From: Tsukamurella pseudospumae
GTDB lineage: Bacteria > Actinomycetota > Actinomycetes > Mycobacteriales > Mycobacteriaceae
Length of the DNA: 64,000 bases
NCBI RefSeq assembly: GCF_001575205.1
Contig: NZ_LSRE01000014.1
Location: 1 to 64,000, forward strand
Reading direction: 5' to 3'
Shown: positions 54,845 to 63,645 of the stretch, one piece after another
Layout of the letters: every line of letters starts with the position of its first letter
How positions within the stretch are numbered: position 1 is the stretch's first letter
Made by a program: the position numbers and the translations under genes
Notes under the pieces: model-generated
Seen by the model: only the letters and a program-made list of their open reading frames with translations
Database searches by the model: none
What the model was told of the DNA's origin: nothing

Positions 54845-55942
54845 ATGAGCGAGGAGCGAAGGATTTCGCTGGCGGAGCTGCTCGCCAGGGAAGGCGGCGC
54901 CCCGGCGGCGTCGGGTGGTCGCCGTCGGCGCCACCGCGGCGGTGAGAACTCCGTGACCGTCGCCGAGCTGACGGGGGAGATCCCCGTCGTCCGCGACGAT
55001 GAGCCCGCCCCGCAGGCCGCTGACCTCGAGCAGCCCGCGCAGGCCCAGCAGTCCGACGGTGTGCCGCAGGGTGCCGAGTCGCACGCCGCGGACGCGCAGG
55101 TCGAGGCTGATGTCGTCGACGAGCAGGTCGTCGACGAGCCCGCCGAGTCCGCGGCCGACGATGCCGTTGAGGCGCCGGCCGAGGCCGTGGCGAGCGAGGA
55201 CGAGCCGATCACCTCGTCGTTCCTGGCCGCTGCCGTCGGTGAGACCCGCGCGGAGGAGGCGCCGGCGGAGCCCGCCGCGCAGGACCTCGCGGACGGGGCG
55301 GAGGGCGTCGACGTCGTACACCACACCGACGAGGGGCACGCCGAGGAGAACTTTGCGTGGTCGCGGTGGGATCAGGCCGAGGCTCCGATCATGGCGACGG
55401 CCGATTTCAACACCGCCCAGGTCCGTGAGCGGCAGGCCCGGTTCGCGGAGATCGAGACGGACGACACCGTCGACGTGGCTCCCGTGACGGACGTCCCCGA
55501 GCCCACGGACGGCGAGGGTGCGGCACCGTCGGTCCCGGACACCGGGCGGATGAGTGTCGAGCAGATCGACGAGGCCCGCGCGGCGCTCGACACGGAGAAG
55601 GAGTCCGACTTCCTCGCGAAGGCGGACGATCAGGACGACGAAGCCCCGCAGAAGTCGGAGCCGGGCAACGGCCGCGGCTGGCTGGTTCTCGCCGCGGAGG
55701 TCGTGCTGGGCATCGCCGCCGGCGCCGGCCTGTTCTTCGGCTTCTTCAAGCTGTGGAACTGGGGTGGCGGCATGCCGACCATCGCGCTGACGGTCGTGCT
55801 GGCCTTCATCGTGATCATCGGCATCGTGACCTTCACGCACTTCCTGCGGAGGACCACTGACTATCTGACGCTGGGGCTGGCCCTGCTCGTGGGCCTGGTG
55901 ATCACGTTCGGCCCGCTCCTGATGGTGCTGGGCACGAACTGA
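54845..55942 (+). CDS. Acidic-linker membrane protein, Rv0497 homologue
   Basis: The 365-residue protein has a basic N-terminal patch ([20 protein letters not shown]), a long Glu/Asp/Ala-rich disordered region (about 50-270), and three hydrophobic segments at the C-terminus (about 280-365: [38 protein letters not shown] and [19 protein letters not shown]). The N-terminal pattern [13 protein letters not shown] recurs in other actinobacterial membrane proteins. It lies between ppx and an isomerase as in mycobacteria. ATG 54845 is chosen; GTG 54842 is adjacent. Function unknown. Confidence 0.78.
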   Translation: MSEERRISLAELLAREGGAPAASGGRRRRHRGGENSVTVAELTGEIPVVRDDEPAPQAADLEQPAQAQQSDGVPQGAESHAADAQVEADVVDEQVVDEPAESAADDAVEAPAEAVASEDEPITSSFLAAAVGETRAEEAPAEPAAQDLADGAEGVDVVHHTDEGHAEENFAWSRWDQAEAPIMATADFNTAQVRERQARFAEIETDDTVDVAPVTDVPEPTDGEGAAPSVPDTGRMSVEQIDEARAALDTEKESDFLAKADDQDDEAPQKSEPGNGRGWLVLAAEVVLGIAAGAGLFFGFFKLWNWGGGMPTIALTVVLAFIVIIGIVTFTHFLRRTTDYLTLGLALLVGLVITFGPLLMVLGTN

Positions 55943-55956
55943 GTAGCCTCGGCGGG

Positions 55957-56802
55957 GTGAGCGGTATCGCGGTCGGCCTGTCGACCGCCTCGGTCTACCC
56001 CGAGAAGCTCGAGGACGCGTTCCGGTACGCCGCCGAGGTCGGCTACGACGGCGTCGAGCTCATGGTCTGGCACGAGACGGCCAGCCAGGACATCGCGAAC
56101 GTCGCCGGGCTGTCGATGCGCTACGACGTGCCGGTGCTCTCCGTGCACGCGCCGTGCCTGCTCATCAGCCAGCGGGTGTGGGGATCGGACCCCCTGGCCA
56201 AGCTCGGCCGGGCCGTGACGGCCGCGGAGGACCTCGGCGCGGACACCGTCGTGGTGCACCCGCCGTTCCGGTGGCAGCGGCGCTACGCCGAGAACTTCGT
56301 CGACCTGGTGAGCGAGCTCGAGGACGGCAGCGACGTGGCCGTCGCCGTGGAGAACATGTTCCCCCTTCGGTTCGACGTCTTCCGTCGCGGAGAGTCGGTC
56401 GAGCGCCTCAAGCGGCGCGGCAACCCGGGCACGGCGGTCTCGGCCTTCGCGCCGTCGATCGACCCGACGGACGTGGGCTACACGAACTACACCCTGGACC
56501 TCTCGCACACCGCGACCGCGGGTGTCGACGCGCTCGCGCTCATGGATCGCATGGGCGACGGCCTGCGCCACCTGCACCTCACCGACGGGCTCGGCGCCGC
56601 CGTCGACGAGCACCTCGTGCCCGGTCACGGCACCCAACCGGCCGCCGAGGTGTGCCGCCGGCTCGCCGCGTCCGGCTTCGACGGCCACGTGATCCTCGAG
56701 ATCGCGACCGGCTCGGCGAAAACGCCCGGGGAGCGACGTGCGATGCTCACGGAGGCGCTGGAATTCGCGCGGGAGCACCTGCGGGCCGACGCCGACGTCT
56801 GA
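55957..56802 (+). CDS. Sugar phosphate isomerase/epimerase family protein
   Basis: The 281-residue xylose-isomerase-like TIM barrel has GYDGVELMVWHE (metal-binding Glu), SVHAPCLL, VVHPPF, VAVENMFPL and a C-terminal HLTDG...VPGHGTQP block with His/Glu metal ligands. It resembles Rv0498 and inosose-dehydratase-like proteins; the substrate is not known. TAGCCT (55944-55949) ends seven bases before the GTG and begins two bases after the preceding stop. Confidence 0.86.
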   Translation: MSGIAVGLSTASVYPEKLEDAFRYAAEVGYDGVELMVWHETASQDIANVAGLSMRYDVPVLSVHAPCLLISQRVWGSDPLAKLGRAVTAAEDLGADTVVVHPPFRWQRRYAENFVDLVSELEDGSDVAVAVENMFPLRFDVFRRGESVERLKRRGNPGTAVSAFAPSIDPTDVGYTNYTLDLSHTATAGVDALALMDRMGDGLRHLHLTDGLGAAVDEHLVPGHGTQPAAEVCRRLAASGFDGHVILEIATGSAKTPGERRAMLTEALEFAREHLRADADV

Positions 56803-56841
56803 CTCCCCGGGCACCCGGGGCGTCCCGGTAAGGAGCGCAGG

Positions 56842-57663
56842 ATGGCATTGTTCGCGGACCTCGTGTCGGTCACGAAGGCCCCGGGCGGGTACACCGCCGA
56901 CATCGACCCCACCTGGTCGGTGGGCCGGAAGGTGCACGGCGGCGCGCTGTTGGCCGTGCTCGCCGCGGGCGCGCAGGCCGCGTACCTCGAGGACGACGGT
57001 GCCGACCCGTCCGTCGTGCCGGTCGTCATCTCGGCCGAGTACCTCGGCGCGCCGGACCCGGGCACCGTCGAACTGCGGACCCGGGTGGCCAAGCGGGGCC
57101 GCACCACCTCCGTCGTGAACGTCGAGGCCGTGCAGGGCGACCGGGTGTACGTCCAGGCCACCGTCACACTGGCGCAGCGCGACGAGGGCGACGAGCGCTA
57201 CCGCGAGCCGAACCCGCTCGACGACATGCCGGCGACGCCCACCGACGACGCCCTCGCCTGGGACGCCGACCACCCCGCGGCCAAGATCTTCAAGGTGGGT
57301 CGGGTCGCGGAGGTCCACTACGACGCCGCCACCCTGCCCGTGGCCGAGGGCCGCACCGGACCGGCGGAGACCCGCGGCTGGGTGCGGTTGCGCGAGGAGC
57401 CGCTGTCGGGCCTGTTCGCCCTGCTCGCCACTGACATCTCGCTCCCCGTGGTGGCGAACCTCGGCGGCGTCGGATGGGCGCCCACGCTCACGCTGACGGC
57501 GTCGGTGCGCCGCGAGCCGGCCCAGGGCTGGTTACGCTTCCGGGCGTCCGCGCCCGTCGTCGGGCAGCGCTGGTTCGAGGAGGACCACCTGCTGGTCGAC
57601 GAGTCCGGGCAGGTCGTCGCGACCTCCCGGCAGCTGGCGATGATGCCGGTCTCGAACCCCTGA
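56842..57663 (+). CDS. Acyl-CoA thioesterase-like double hot-dog protein
   Basis: The 273-residue protein has two hot-dog repeats. The first has VHGGALLAVLAAGAQAA with the catalytic-type Gly-rich helix and VVISAEYLGAPDPG; the second ends VDESGQVVATSRQLAMMP, the typical TesB-like terminal strand. This matches Rv0499 in position. Substrate chain length is unknown. GGAGC precedes the ATG, and it follows the isomerase closely. Confidence 0.83.
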   Translation: MALFADLVSVTKAPGGYTADIDPTWSVGRKVHGGALLAVLAAGAQAAYLEDDGADPSVVPVVISAEYLGAPDPGTVELRTRVAKRGRTTSVVNVEAVQGDRVYVQATVTLAQRDEGDERYREPNPLDDMPATPTDDALAWDADHPAAKIFKVGRVAEVHYDAATLPVAEGRTGPAETRGWVRLREEPLSGLFALLATDISLPVVANLGGVGWAPTLTLTASVRREPAQGWLRFRASAPVVGQRWFEEDHLLVDESGQVVATSRQLAMMPVSNP

Positions 57664-57688
57664 CACGACCCTCTCGAGGAGGAACGAC

Positions 57689-58498
57689 ATGAGTGAGAAC
57701 ATCGCGCTGATCGGCGGCGGGCGGATCGGGGAGGCGCTGCTGGGCGGCCTCGTCGCCGCGGGGCACGAGCCCGGAACGCTGACGGTGGCCGAGCCGCACG
57801 CGGGCCGCGCCGGCGAGCTGTCCGAGCGGTACGGCGTACGTGCCGTCGGCACCGTCGGGGAGGCGGTCGACGGTGCCGACCTCGTCGTCATCGCCGTCAA
57901 GCCCGACGTGGTGTCGGCGATCCTGCCGGACGTCGCGGCCGGGCTGCGAGACGGCGCCGTCGTGGCCTCCGTGGCCGCCGGGGTGCCCACCGCGGCCTAC
58001 GAGGCGGCGCTGCCGGCGGGGACTCCCGTCGTGCGGGTCATGCCGAACACGGCGATGCTCGTCGGCAAGTCGATGAGCGGCGTCTCCGGTGGGCGCGACG
58101 CGACGGAGGCGCACGTGGCGCTCGTGCGATCGGTGATGGAGGCGGTCGGCGAGGTGCTGGTCGTGCCCGAGTCGAAGCTGGACGCGCTCACCGCTCTGTC
58201 GGGCTCCGGACCCGCGTACGCCTTCCTCGTCGCCGAGGCGATGATCGACGCGGGCGTGGATCTGGGGCTGACCCGGGACCAGGCCACGACCCTCGCCACG
58301 CACACGATCGCGGGCGCGGGTGCACTAATGGTTGAGACTTCTCCGTCGCCCACCGAGCTCCGGGCGGCGGTGACTTCCCCGGGCGGTACGACGGCGGCAG
58401 CGATCCGCGAACTGGAGAAAAATGGCCTCCGACCTGCGTTTTACGCGGCGACTCGGGCCTGTGCCGAGCGATCGGCCGAGCTCGGGCGCCTCGCGTAG
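57689..58498 (+). CDS. proC: Pyrroline-5-carboxylate reductase
   Basis: The 269-residue enzyme is the last step of proline synthesis (P5C plus NAD(P)H to proline). It has an N-terminal Rossmann motif LIGGGRIGEALLGGL, VIAVKPDVV, VRVMPNTAMLVGKSMSGVS and the C-terminal signature around SPGGTTAAAIRELEKNGLR. GAGGAGGAACGAC precedes the ATG. It is downstream of the thioesterase with a 25-bp gap. Confidence 0.95.
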   Translation: MSENIALIGGGRIGEALLGGLVAAGHEPGTLTVAEPHAGRAGELSERYGVRAVGTVGEAVDGADLVVIAVKPDVVSAILPDVAAGLRDGAVVASVAAGVPTAAYEAALPAGTPVVRVMPNTAMLVGKSMSGVSGGRDATEAHVALVRSVMEAVGEVLVVPESKLDALTALSGSGPAYAFLVAEAMIDAGVDLGLTRDQATTLATHTIAGAGALMVETSPSPTELRAAVTSPGGTTAAAIRELEKNGLRPAFYAATRACAERSAELGRLA

Positions 58499-58626
58499 AA
58501 GCTTCGGTTAGCTCACTCCCGTCGCATTATTCCCATTGGTACCGCTAAGCTGCTCGAAGCACGTGCGTGTCAGGTCCGCCGGAGGGGAAGCCGGCGGCGC
58601 GACATGTGCCGGAGGTTAGGGAATTC

Positions 58627-58872
58627 ATGGCGTCTGCAAACAAGAACAGCAAGCCCGCCGAGATCGGTGCCGGAGCTCAGGCTCCCCAGGCAGCCGGTTC
58701 GTCGTTCCTGACGGTGGCCGAGGTCGCCACCCTCATGCGGGTGTCGAAGATGACGGTCTACCGCCTGGTGCACAACGGGGAGCTCCCCGCGGTGCGTGTG
58801 GGTAGGTCCTTCCGTGTGCACGAGAAGGCCGTGCACGACTACCTGCAGACCTCGTTCTTCGACGCGGGCTAG
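58627..58872 (+). CDS. BldC/excisionase-like helix-turn-helix protein (Rv0500A type)
   Basis: The 81-residue MerR-related single-domain DNA-binding protein has a flexible Ala/Asn/Lys N-terminus followed by FLTVAEVATLMRVSKMTVYR (about 29-48), VHNGELPAVRVGRSFRV (wing) and a final helix HDYLQTSFF. BldC-type proteins bind direct repeats cooperatively and control development in Streptomyces; the mycobacterial counterpart is Rv0500A at the same position. The ATG at 58627 lies 11 bases after GGAGG; upstream starts lack support. Confidence 0.85.
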   Translation: MASANKNSKPAEIGAGAQAPQAAGSSFLTVAEVATLMRVSKMTVYRLVHNGELPAVRVGRSFRVHEKAVHDYLQTSFFDAG

Positions 58873-58900
58873 GCTCCGCCGAAGGGCATCAGCGGCGATC

Positions 58901-58929
58901 GTGGCCCGGGCGGATTTCGCCTGGGCCAC
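58901..58929 (+). terminator. Hairpin after the BldC-like gene
   Basis: GTGGCCCGGGCG and CGCCTGGGCCAC form 12-bp arms with one G-U pair around GATTT, 28 bases after the stop. No U-tract follows, as is common for actinobacterial terminators. Confidence 0.5.
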
Positions 58930-59033
58930 TGCGCCGGGTAGAGTAGAAGTCTGCTGCGTGGACGCGGGGGCTCTTCTCGTACCCGGCCGCCGCGCACGAT
59001 CATGGCAATTCGATAGAGAGACGTGAGGAACCC

Positions 59034-59135
59034 ATGGGTTCAGTGATCAAGAAGCGCCGCAAGCGCATGTCGAAGAAGAAGCATCGCAAGCTGCTCCGCC
59101 GCACTCGGGTGCAGCGTAGGAAACTCGGCAAGTAG
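59034..59135 (+). CDS. Small ribosomal protein bS22 (33 aa; Rv0500B type)
   Basis: The 33-residue protein is extremely basic: [19 protein letters not shown] followed by [14 protein letters not shown]. It matches the mycobacterial 30S protein bS22 (AURKAIP1/COX24 domain), which binds near the decoding region. It follows the BldC-like gene as in mycobacteria and is followed by a terminator hairpin. GTGAGGAACCC upstream gives a ribosome site. TAGAGT at 58939-58944 is a possible -10 box. Easily missed because of its length. Confidence 0.9.
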
Positions 59136-59158
59136 GCCTTCTGGTCACACTTTCATGA

Positions 59159-59192
59159 GAGCTCGCCCAGGATCTGGGCGGGCTTTCGTGTT
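59159..59192 (+). terminator. Intrinsic terminator after bS22
   Basis: AGCTCGCCCA and TGGGCGGGCT form a 10-bp stem with one G-U pair around GGATC, followed by TTCGTGTTT. It lies 24 bases after the bS22 stop and ends just before the next promoter. Confidence 0.7.
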
Positions 59193-59210
59193 TCCGGTTA
59201 CCCTTCAGTA

Positions 59211-60302
59211 ATGAGTGAGTCGGCCGTCAATGCGCCGCGCGTCGTCATGGTGACGGGCGCGTCCACGTTCGTGGGCGGCTATCTCGTGCGCCGGCTCGCC
59301 CAGCGGCCGGACATCGAGCGCGTGATCGGGGTCGACGCGGTGCCGCCGACCAAGGCGCTGCACCGGCGGATGGAGCCCGCGGAGTTCATCCGCGTCGATT
59401 ACCGCAGCCACATCTTCGGCAAGATCATGGCGACCAACGAGGTGGACACGGTGGTCCACTGCTCCACCTCGGTCACCGACAACCACTTCCCGTCGGCGTC
59501 CACGAAGGACGCGATCGTCTTCGGCTCGATGCGGGTGTTCGCGGCCTGCCAGAAGTCGGAGACGGTCAAGCGGGTCGTGATGCGTTCCTCGACCCAGGTG
59601 TACGGCTCCCGGTCGCGCAACCCGGCGCTGGTCACCGAGGACCTGGTCGGCGGGGCCGCGGCCAGTGGGCACCCGCGCGACCTGCTCGACGCGGAGACCT
59701 ACGCCCGCAGCATGGCTCGCCGTCGCACCGACATCGATCTGACAGTGCTGCGGCTCGCTCCCATCCTCGGCCCCAACATCGAGACCCTGCTCGGCTCGCT
59801 GTTCGAGCGGCCCGTGGTGCCCTCGATCATCGGCCGCGACGCCCGGCTGCAGTTGCTGCACCAGGACGACGCGCTGGGGGCGCTGGAGCACGCCGTGGTC
59901 GCGGGTCGGGCGGGCACGTTCAACATCGCGGGCGACGGTGCCATCTCGATGTCGCAGGCCATCCGCCTGTCCGGCCGGGTGCCGCTCCCGGTGGTCAAGA
60001 CCGCCTTCGGTCCCGCTGTTGCCGCCATCCGCGGCCGAGGTCGCGGTCAGACGGACAAGGTGCAGCTCGCCTACCTCAGCTTCGGCAACGCCTTCGACAC
60101 GACGCGCATGCGGCAGGATCTCGGCTTCGCGCCGCGGTTCACCACGCGCCAGGTCATGGAAGACGTCGCCCGCCACGGCCCGGCAGAACCTACAATCGGT
60201 GTGGAGTCGATCGTGGGTGTCGAGCAACGGGTCGCGGCCCTCGCTCGACGGTTCGCGGGAATCGGCTCTTCAGGACGGCACGGCTGGACGGTAGATCTAT
60301 GA
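59211..60302 (+). CDS. NAD-dependent epimerase/dehydratase-like protein (Rv0501 type)
   Basis: The 363-residue extended-SDR protein has a Rossmann VTGASTFVGGYLVRRL (residues about 14-29) and an RSSTQVYGSRSRN region, as in UDP-glucose epimerases. The expected YxxxK catalytic pair appears as YARSM, so the Lys is missing and true epimerase activity is doubtful. Mycobacterial Rv0501 (annotated galE2) has the same location. TACCCT (59199-59204) ends six bases before the ATG. It overlaps the acyltransferase start (ATGA). Confidence 0.82.
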   Translation: MSESAVNAPRVVMVTGASTFVGGYLVRRLAQRPDIERVIGVDAVPPTKALHRRMEPAEFIRVDYRSHIFGKIMATNEVDTVVHCSTSVTDNHFPSASTKDAIVFGSMRVFAACQKSETVKRVVMRSSTQVYGSRSRNPALVTEDLVGGAAASGHPRDLLDAETYARSMARRRTDIDLTVLRLAPILGPNIETLLGSLFERPVVPSIIGRDARLQLLHQDDALGALEHAVVAGRAGTFNIAGDGAISMSQAIRLSGRVPLPVVKTAFGPAVAAIRGRGRGQTDKVQLAYLSFGNAFDTTRMRQDLGFAPRFTTRQVMEDVARHGPAEPTIGVESIVGVEQRVAALARRFAGIGSSGRHGWTVDL

Positions 60303-61369
60303 CCAACCCATCAGGCTCACAGCACGCGAAGGTGCTGCAGTTGCCCGTGTCCATCGACACCGCCGCTCGCTCCGAAGGGCGCGAGCGGGCGCAGCAGCGG
60401 CACCCGTCCGCGCTCACCGGCACCCCGGCACCGTCGGCCCCGCGCCGCGAGGCCACGGTGCACGCCCTCAACCCCGACTACCTGGCCGCGGCACAGCCCG
60501 CCGAGCCCGGTCCGGGCTGGCGCGAGCGCGCCGTGGAATCGGTGGTCGACGGTGCCGCCTTCGTCCGCGAGCGTCTCACCGGCGACTACGACATCGATCC
60601 TTTCGGTTTCGATCCGCACCTCACCGACGCGGTGTTCCTGCCGGCGCTGCGTCCGATGTACGACAAGTGGTTCCGCGTGGACACCACGGGTGCCGAGAAC
60701 CTGCCCCGTGAGGGCGGCGCGCTGCTGGTGGCGAACCATTCCGGCGTGATCCCGCTGGACGGGCTGATGTCGGCCGTCGCGGTGCACGACAACCATCCGG
60801 ACCAGCGTCACCTACGCCTGTTGGCGGCGGACCTGGCCTTCGAGTACCCGTTCATCGGCGAGGTCGCGCGCAAGATGGGCGCCACCGTCGCCTGCAACGC
60901 CGACGCGGAGGCACTGCTCACCCGGGGCGAGCTCGTGGCGGTGTGGCCCGAAGGGTTCAAGGGCATCGGCAAGCTCTACCGCGACCGGTACAAACTGCAG
61001 CGCTTCGGGCGCGGCGGCTTCGTGACGGCCGCGATCCGCGCGCAGGTCCCGATCATCCCCGTGTCGATCGTGGGCGCCGAGGAGATCTACCCGATGCTGG
61101 CGGACGTGAAGCCCGTCGCGCGTCTGCTTGGCCTGCCCTACGCGCCGATCACGCCGCTGTTCCCGTGGCTCGGTCCGCTCGGCATGGTCCCGCTACCGTC
61201 GAAGTGGCACATCGAGTTCGGTGAGCCGATCGCGACGGACCGCTTCACCGAAGCCGACGCGGACGACCCCATGGTGGTCTTCGAGCTCACCGACAACGTG
61301 CGCGAGACCATCCAGCAGTCGCTGTACCGCATCCTCGCGCGCCGGAAGAACATCTTCCAGGACTTCTAG
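60299..61369 (+). CDS. 1-acyl-glycerol-3-phosphate acyltransferase-like protein (Rv0502 type)
   Basis: The 356-residue PlsC-family protein has a disordered N-terminus of about 85 residues, then the acyltransferase motifs NHSGVIPLDG (HX4D) near residue 148 and PEGFKGIGK, and PIIPVSIVGAEE. It probably acylates a membrane lipid. It is translationally coupled to the epimerase-like gene, a pairing kept in mycobacteria (Rv0501-Rv0502). Confidence 0.85.
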   Translation: MTNPSGSQHAKVLQLPVSIDTAARSEGRERAQQRHPSALTGTPAPSAPRREATVHALNPDYLAAAQPAEPGPGWRERAVESVVDGAAFVRERLTGDYDIDPFGFDPHLTDAVFLPALRPMYDKWFRVDTTGAENLPREGGALLVANHSGVIPLDGLMSAVAVHDNHPDQRHLRLLAADLAFEYPFIGEVARKMGATVACNADAEALLTRGELVAVWPEGFKGIGKLYRDRYKLQRFGRGGFVTAAIRAQVPIIPVSIVGAEEIYPMLADVKPVARLLGLPYAPITPLFPWLGPLGMVPLPSKWHIEFGEPIATDRFTEADADDPMVVFELTDNVRETIQQSLYRILARRKNIFQDF

Positions 61370-61439
61370 GGGTGCCGGGAGGCCGCCGCTGCGCGGCCCC
61401 GACGGTGCCTTCTCCGCTCCGGCGCCCGACTTCCGCGGC

Positions 61440-61520
61440 GGACCGCGGTCCACCGATCGGTCTTGACTCTGCATAACGCTGCAACGCTATGAAGAGTCAA
61501 GACCGATAGCGGCAGATCCG
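61440..61520 (-). repeat. Palindromic repeat A, inverted partner of repeat B
   Basis: ATCGGTCTTGACTCT (61456-61470) and its exact complement (61493-61507) form 15-bp arms around a mostly paired centre, so nearly 52 bases fold back. GGACCGCGGTCC, itself a perfect palindrome, abuts it. The reverse complement of the 73-base core matches repeat B (62512-62584) at 64 of 73 positions by my hand alignment; CGGATCT extends the match with one indel. Confidence 0.8.
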
Positions 61521-61603
61521 GGAACAGGGGAACCGCACCCGGATTCGCGCGCGTACGCGACAATGCAGCGGACGGCGTGGGGGCGTCGGTCAGGGGGATG
61601 AGC

Positions 61604-62527
61604 ATGTCGGAGGACACGTCCGCACAACACCGCCATCGGAAGGAACTGTTGGCAGTCGGTGCGACGGATCGCCAGATCCGGGTATGGCAACGCGAGCAGA
61701 AGATGACGCGGGTGTGGCGCGGTGTCTACCACCTCGGTGGGAGGCTGCTGCCGTGGGAGGAATTGCGGCTCAGCGCGATCGCCGCCGCGCAGAGATCGAG
61801 CGACGCGACGGTGCTCAGCCATGAGGCGGCGGCCGCGGTGCACGGGATGGGGACACTGAACTCCGATTGGCGCACCGTCGATTTCACGGCGGACGGCGTC
61901 CGCGGTGGAACGAAGCGGGGGCGCCGCAGGCTGCACGTCCGACGACTGGACGCGGAGGACGTCGTCGTGGTCGACGGGGTGACGGTCACGTCGATCGCGC
62001 GAACGGCGCTCGACCTCGCGCTGGCCGGTGATTTCGTCGCGGCCGTCTGTGCGCTGGATGCGGCGTTGCGGTTGGGCGTCTCGCGGGAGGAGCTGGAGGC
62101 GGCGATCGGCAGGCTCGGTCGGCGGCGGGGGATCGCCAATCTGCTTGCCGCACTGGCCGAGGCGTCGCCGCTGTCGGAGTCCGTCGGCGAGTCCCGCAGC
62201 CGGGCGCTGATGCTCAAATGGCCCGAGATCCCGCGCCCGGAGTTGCAGCGGGAGTTCTTCAACGAAGCGGGTGCGCTCGAGGCGCGGGTCGACTTCCTGT
62301 GGGCCGAGCGCGTGGTCGGCGAGTTCGACGGCAAGGGGAAGCAGGGGAAGGGGTTCACCTCGGAGCAGCGGATCCAACGCGACAGCCTGCTCATGGGGCG
62401 GAAGCTGTACCCGACGCACTGGGACTGGGACGACTGCGAGGAACCCGACCGCCTCCGGAACAAGCTGCGCGACGCTCTCGAGCCCTTCGACCTGCTCCTC
62501 GACGGATCTTCCCGCTATCGGTCTTGA
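61604..62527 (+). CDS. AbiEi-like/DUF559-type protein with PD-(D/E)XK-like C-terminus
   Basis: The 307-residue protein starts with a short winged helix (HRKELLAVGATDRQIRVWQR) and the RVWRGVYHLGG strand typical of AbiEi-type antitoxin domains. The middle part is LSHEAAAAVHGM and TSIARTALDLALAG. The C-terminal domain has ARVDFLWAERVVGEFDGKGK, fitting an Asp...Glu-x-Asp-x-Lys nuclease core, as in Vsr/DUF559 proteins. No AbiEii-like toxin is adjacent. ATG 61604 has AGGGGG six bases upstream. Its last codons and stop lie inside palindromic repeat B. Confidence 0.75.
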   Translation: MSEDTSAQHRHRKELLAVGATDRQIRVWQREQKMTRVWRGVYHLGGRLLPWEELRLSAIAAAQRSSDATVLSHEAAAAVHGMGTLNSDWRTVDFTADGVRGGTKRGRRRLHVRRLDAEDVVVVDGVTVTSIARTALDLALAGDFVAAVCALDAALRLGVSREELEAAIGRLGRRRGIANLLAALAEASPLSESVGESRSRALMLKWPEIPRPELQREFFNEAGALEARVDFLWAERVVGEFDGKGKQGKGFTSEQRIQRDSLLMGRKLYPTHWDWDDCEEPDRLRNKLRDALEPFDLLLDGSSRYRS

Positions 62528-62584
62528 TTCTGCATAACGCTGCAGCGTTATGAAGAATCAGAACTGATCGGTGGACCGCGGTCC
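62503..62584 (+). repeat. Palindromic repeat B, overlapping the 3' end of the AbiEi-like gene
   Basis: The core CATAACGCTGCAGCGTTATG is a perfect 20-bp palindrome inside longer imperfect arms, and GGACCGCGGTCC closes the outer end. It supplies the last residues SRYRS and the stop codon of the AbiEi-like gene. It is inverted relative to repeat A. Confidence 0.8.
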
Positions 62585-62597
62585 GCCCCGCAAGACG

Positions 62598-62616
62598 GCC
62601 GCCCAGGCCGGGCGGC
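62598..62616 (-). terminator. Hairpin downstream of the HAD-IB gene
   Basis: GCCGCCC and GGGCGGC are perfect 7-bp arms around AGGCC, 20 bases beyond the HAD-IB stop on the minus strand. A short CTT follows on that strand. Confidence 0.45.
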
Positions 62617-62635
62617 ACCGTCGACCCGGACGTCG

Positions 62636-63529
62636 CTAGTCGTCGCTGAAGTGCTTGATCAGCGCGGCTGCGCCGCCGATGGCGACGCCGACGCCGATGG
62701 CGGTCGGGACGCCGATCTTGGCGGCCTTGCGGCCGGTGCGGTAGTCGCGGATCTCCCAGCCCCGCACCCGCGCGACATCGCGCAGGTCGGAATCCGGATT
62801 GATGGCGACGGCGGTGCCGACCAGGGAGAGCATCGGCACGTCGTTGTGGGAATCGCTGTAGGCGGTGCAGCGCTTGAGGTTCAGGCCCTCGCGGATCGCC
62901 AGCGAGCGGACTGCGTGGGCCTTGCCGAGGCCGTGCAGGATGTCGCCCACGAGCTTGCCGGTGAAGATCCCGTCCTGCGACTCCGCCACGGTACCGAGCG
63001 CGCCGGTGAGGCCGAGCCGGTCCGCGATCGTCTGCGCCAGCTCGACCGGGGTGGCGGTGACGAGCCAGACCTGCTGGCCGGCGTCGAGGTGCATCTGCGC
63101 CAGCGCGCGGGTACCGGGCCAGATCTTGTCGGCGATGATCTCGTCGTAGATCTCCTCGCCGACGGCCTTGAGCTCCTCCGTGGACCGGCCGGCGATGAAG
63201 GACAGCGCCTTCTCGCGCCCCGCGGCCACGTCCTCGCTGTTCTCCTTGCCGGTGAGCCGGAACTTGGCCTGCGCCCACACGGCCGACGCGAGGTCGGAGT
63301 AGCTGAAGTAGTTGCGCGCGGCCAGGCCACGGGCGAAGTGCACGATCGACGCGCCCTGAACCATCGTGTTGTCGACGTCGAAGAAGGCGGCGGCCGTCAG
63401 ATCCGGCGGCACCGTACCGTCCTCGCGGCCCTCCTTCTCGAGCAGCAGCGAGTGTGCGGCATCGGCGCTCGCTTCGCCCGCCGCACTCTGCCGACGTTCG
63501 TCAGCGCTGGCCTGGTCGGACAAGGGCAC
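62636..63529 (-). CDS. HAD-IB family phosphatase (SerB-like)
   Basis: The protein of about 297 residues has the HAD motif [13 protein letters not shown], motif II LVTATP and motif [14 protein letters not shown], with a C-terminal hydrophobic segment ([18 protein letters not shown]) that may anchor it. It matches Rv0505c (annotated serB1) in location, but phosphoserine specificity is unproven. The start is GTG 63529 or, better spaced from GGGAGG, TTG 63523. TATAAG (63562-63557, minus strand) may be the -10 box. Confidence 0.83.
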   Translation of the reverse strand: MPLSDQASADERRQSAAGEASADAAHSLLLEKEGREDGTVPPDLTAAAFFDVDNTMVQGASIVHFARGLAARNYFSYSDLASAVWAQAKFRLTGKENSEDVAAGREKALSFIAGRSTEELKAVGEEIYDEIIADKIWPGTRALAQMHLDAGQQVWLVTATPVELAQTIADRLGLTGALGTVAESQDGIFTGKLVGDILHGLGKAHAVRSLAIREGLNLKRCTAYSDSHNDVPMLSLVGTAVAINPDSDLRDVARVRGWEIRDYRTGRKAAKIGVPTAIGVGVAIGGAAALIKHFSDD

Positions 63530-63568
63530 CTCCCGCGTTGCGTGGTCTCGTCCAACCTTATATCCCGC

Positions 63569-63591
63569 GGGCCTGGGGTGCGGGCAGGCCC
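63569..63591. repeat. Stem-loop in the divergent gap before the glutaredoxin-like gene
   Basis: GGGCCTG and CAGGCCC are 7-bp arms around a 9-base loop, between the divergent HAD-IB and glutaredoxin-like genes. It could be a protein-binding dyad; no regulator is assigned. Confidence 0.3.
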
Positions 63592-63645
63592 GGGAAGGCG
63601 GCCCGCATCGGTGCCACCGCGCTCCGCACCCGGCACACTGAGCAC

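Noticed and set aside
58501-58560. Long-range dyad (GCTTCG...CGAAGC with TTAGC...GCTAA) after proC
   Set aside because: The loop is about 30 bases and the stem is interrupted; it is within what GC-rich DNA gives by chance.
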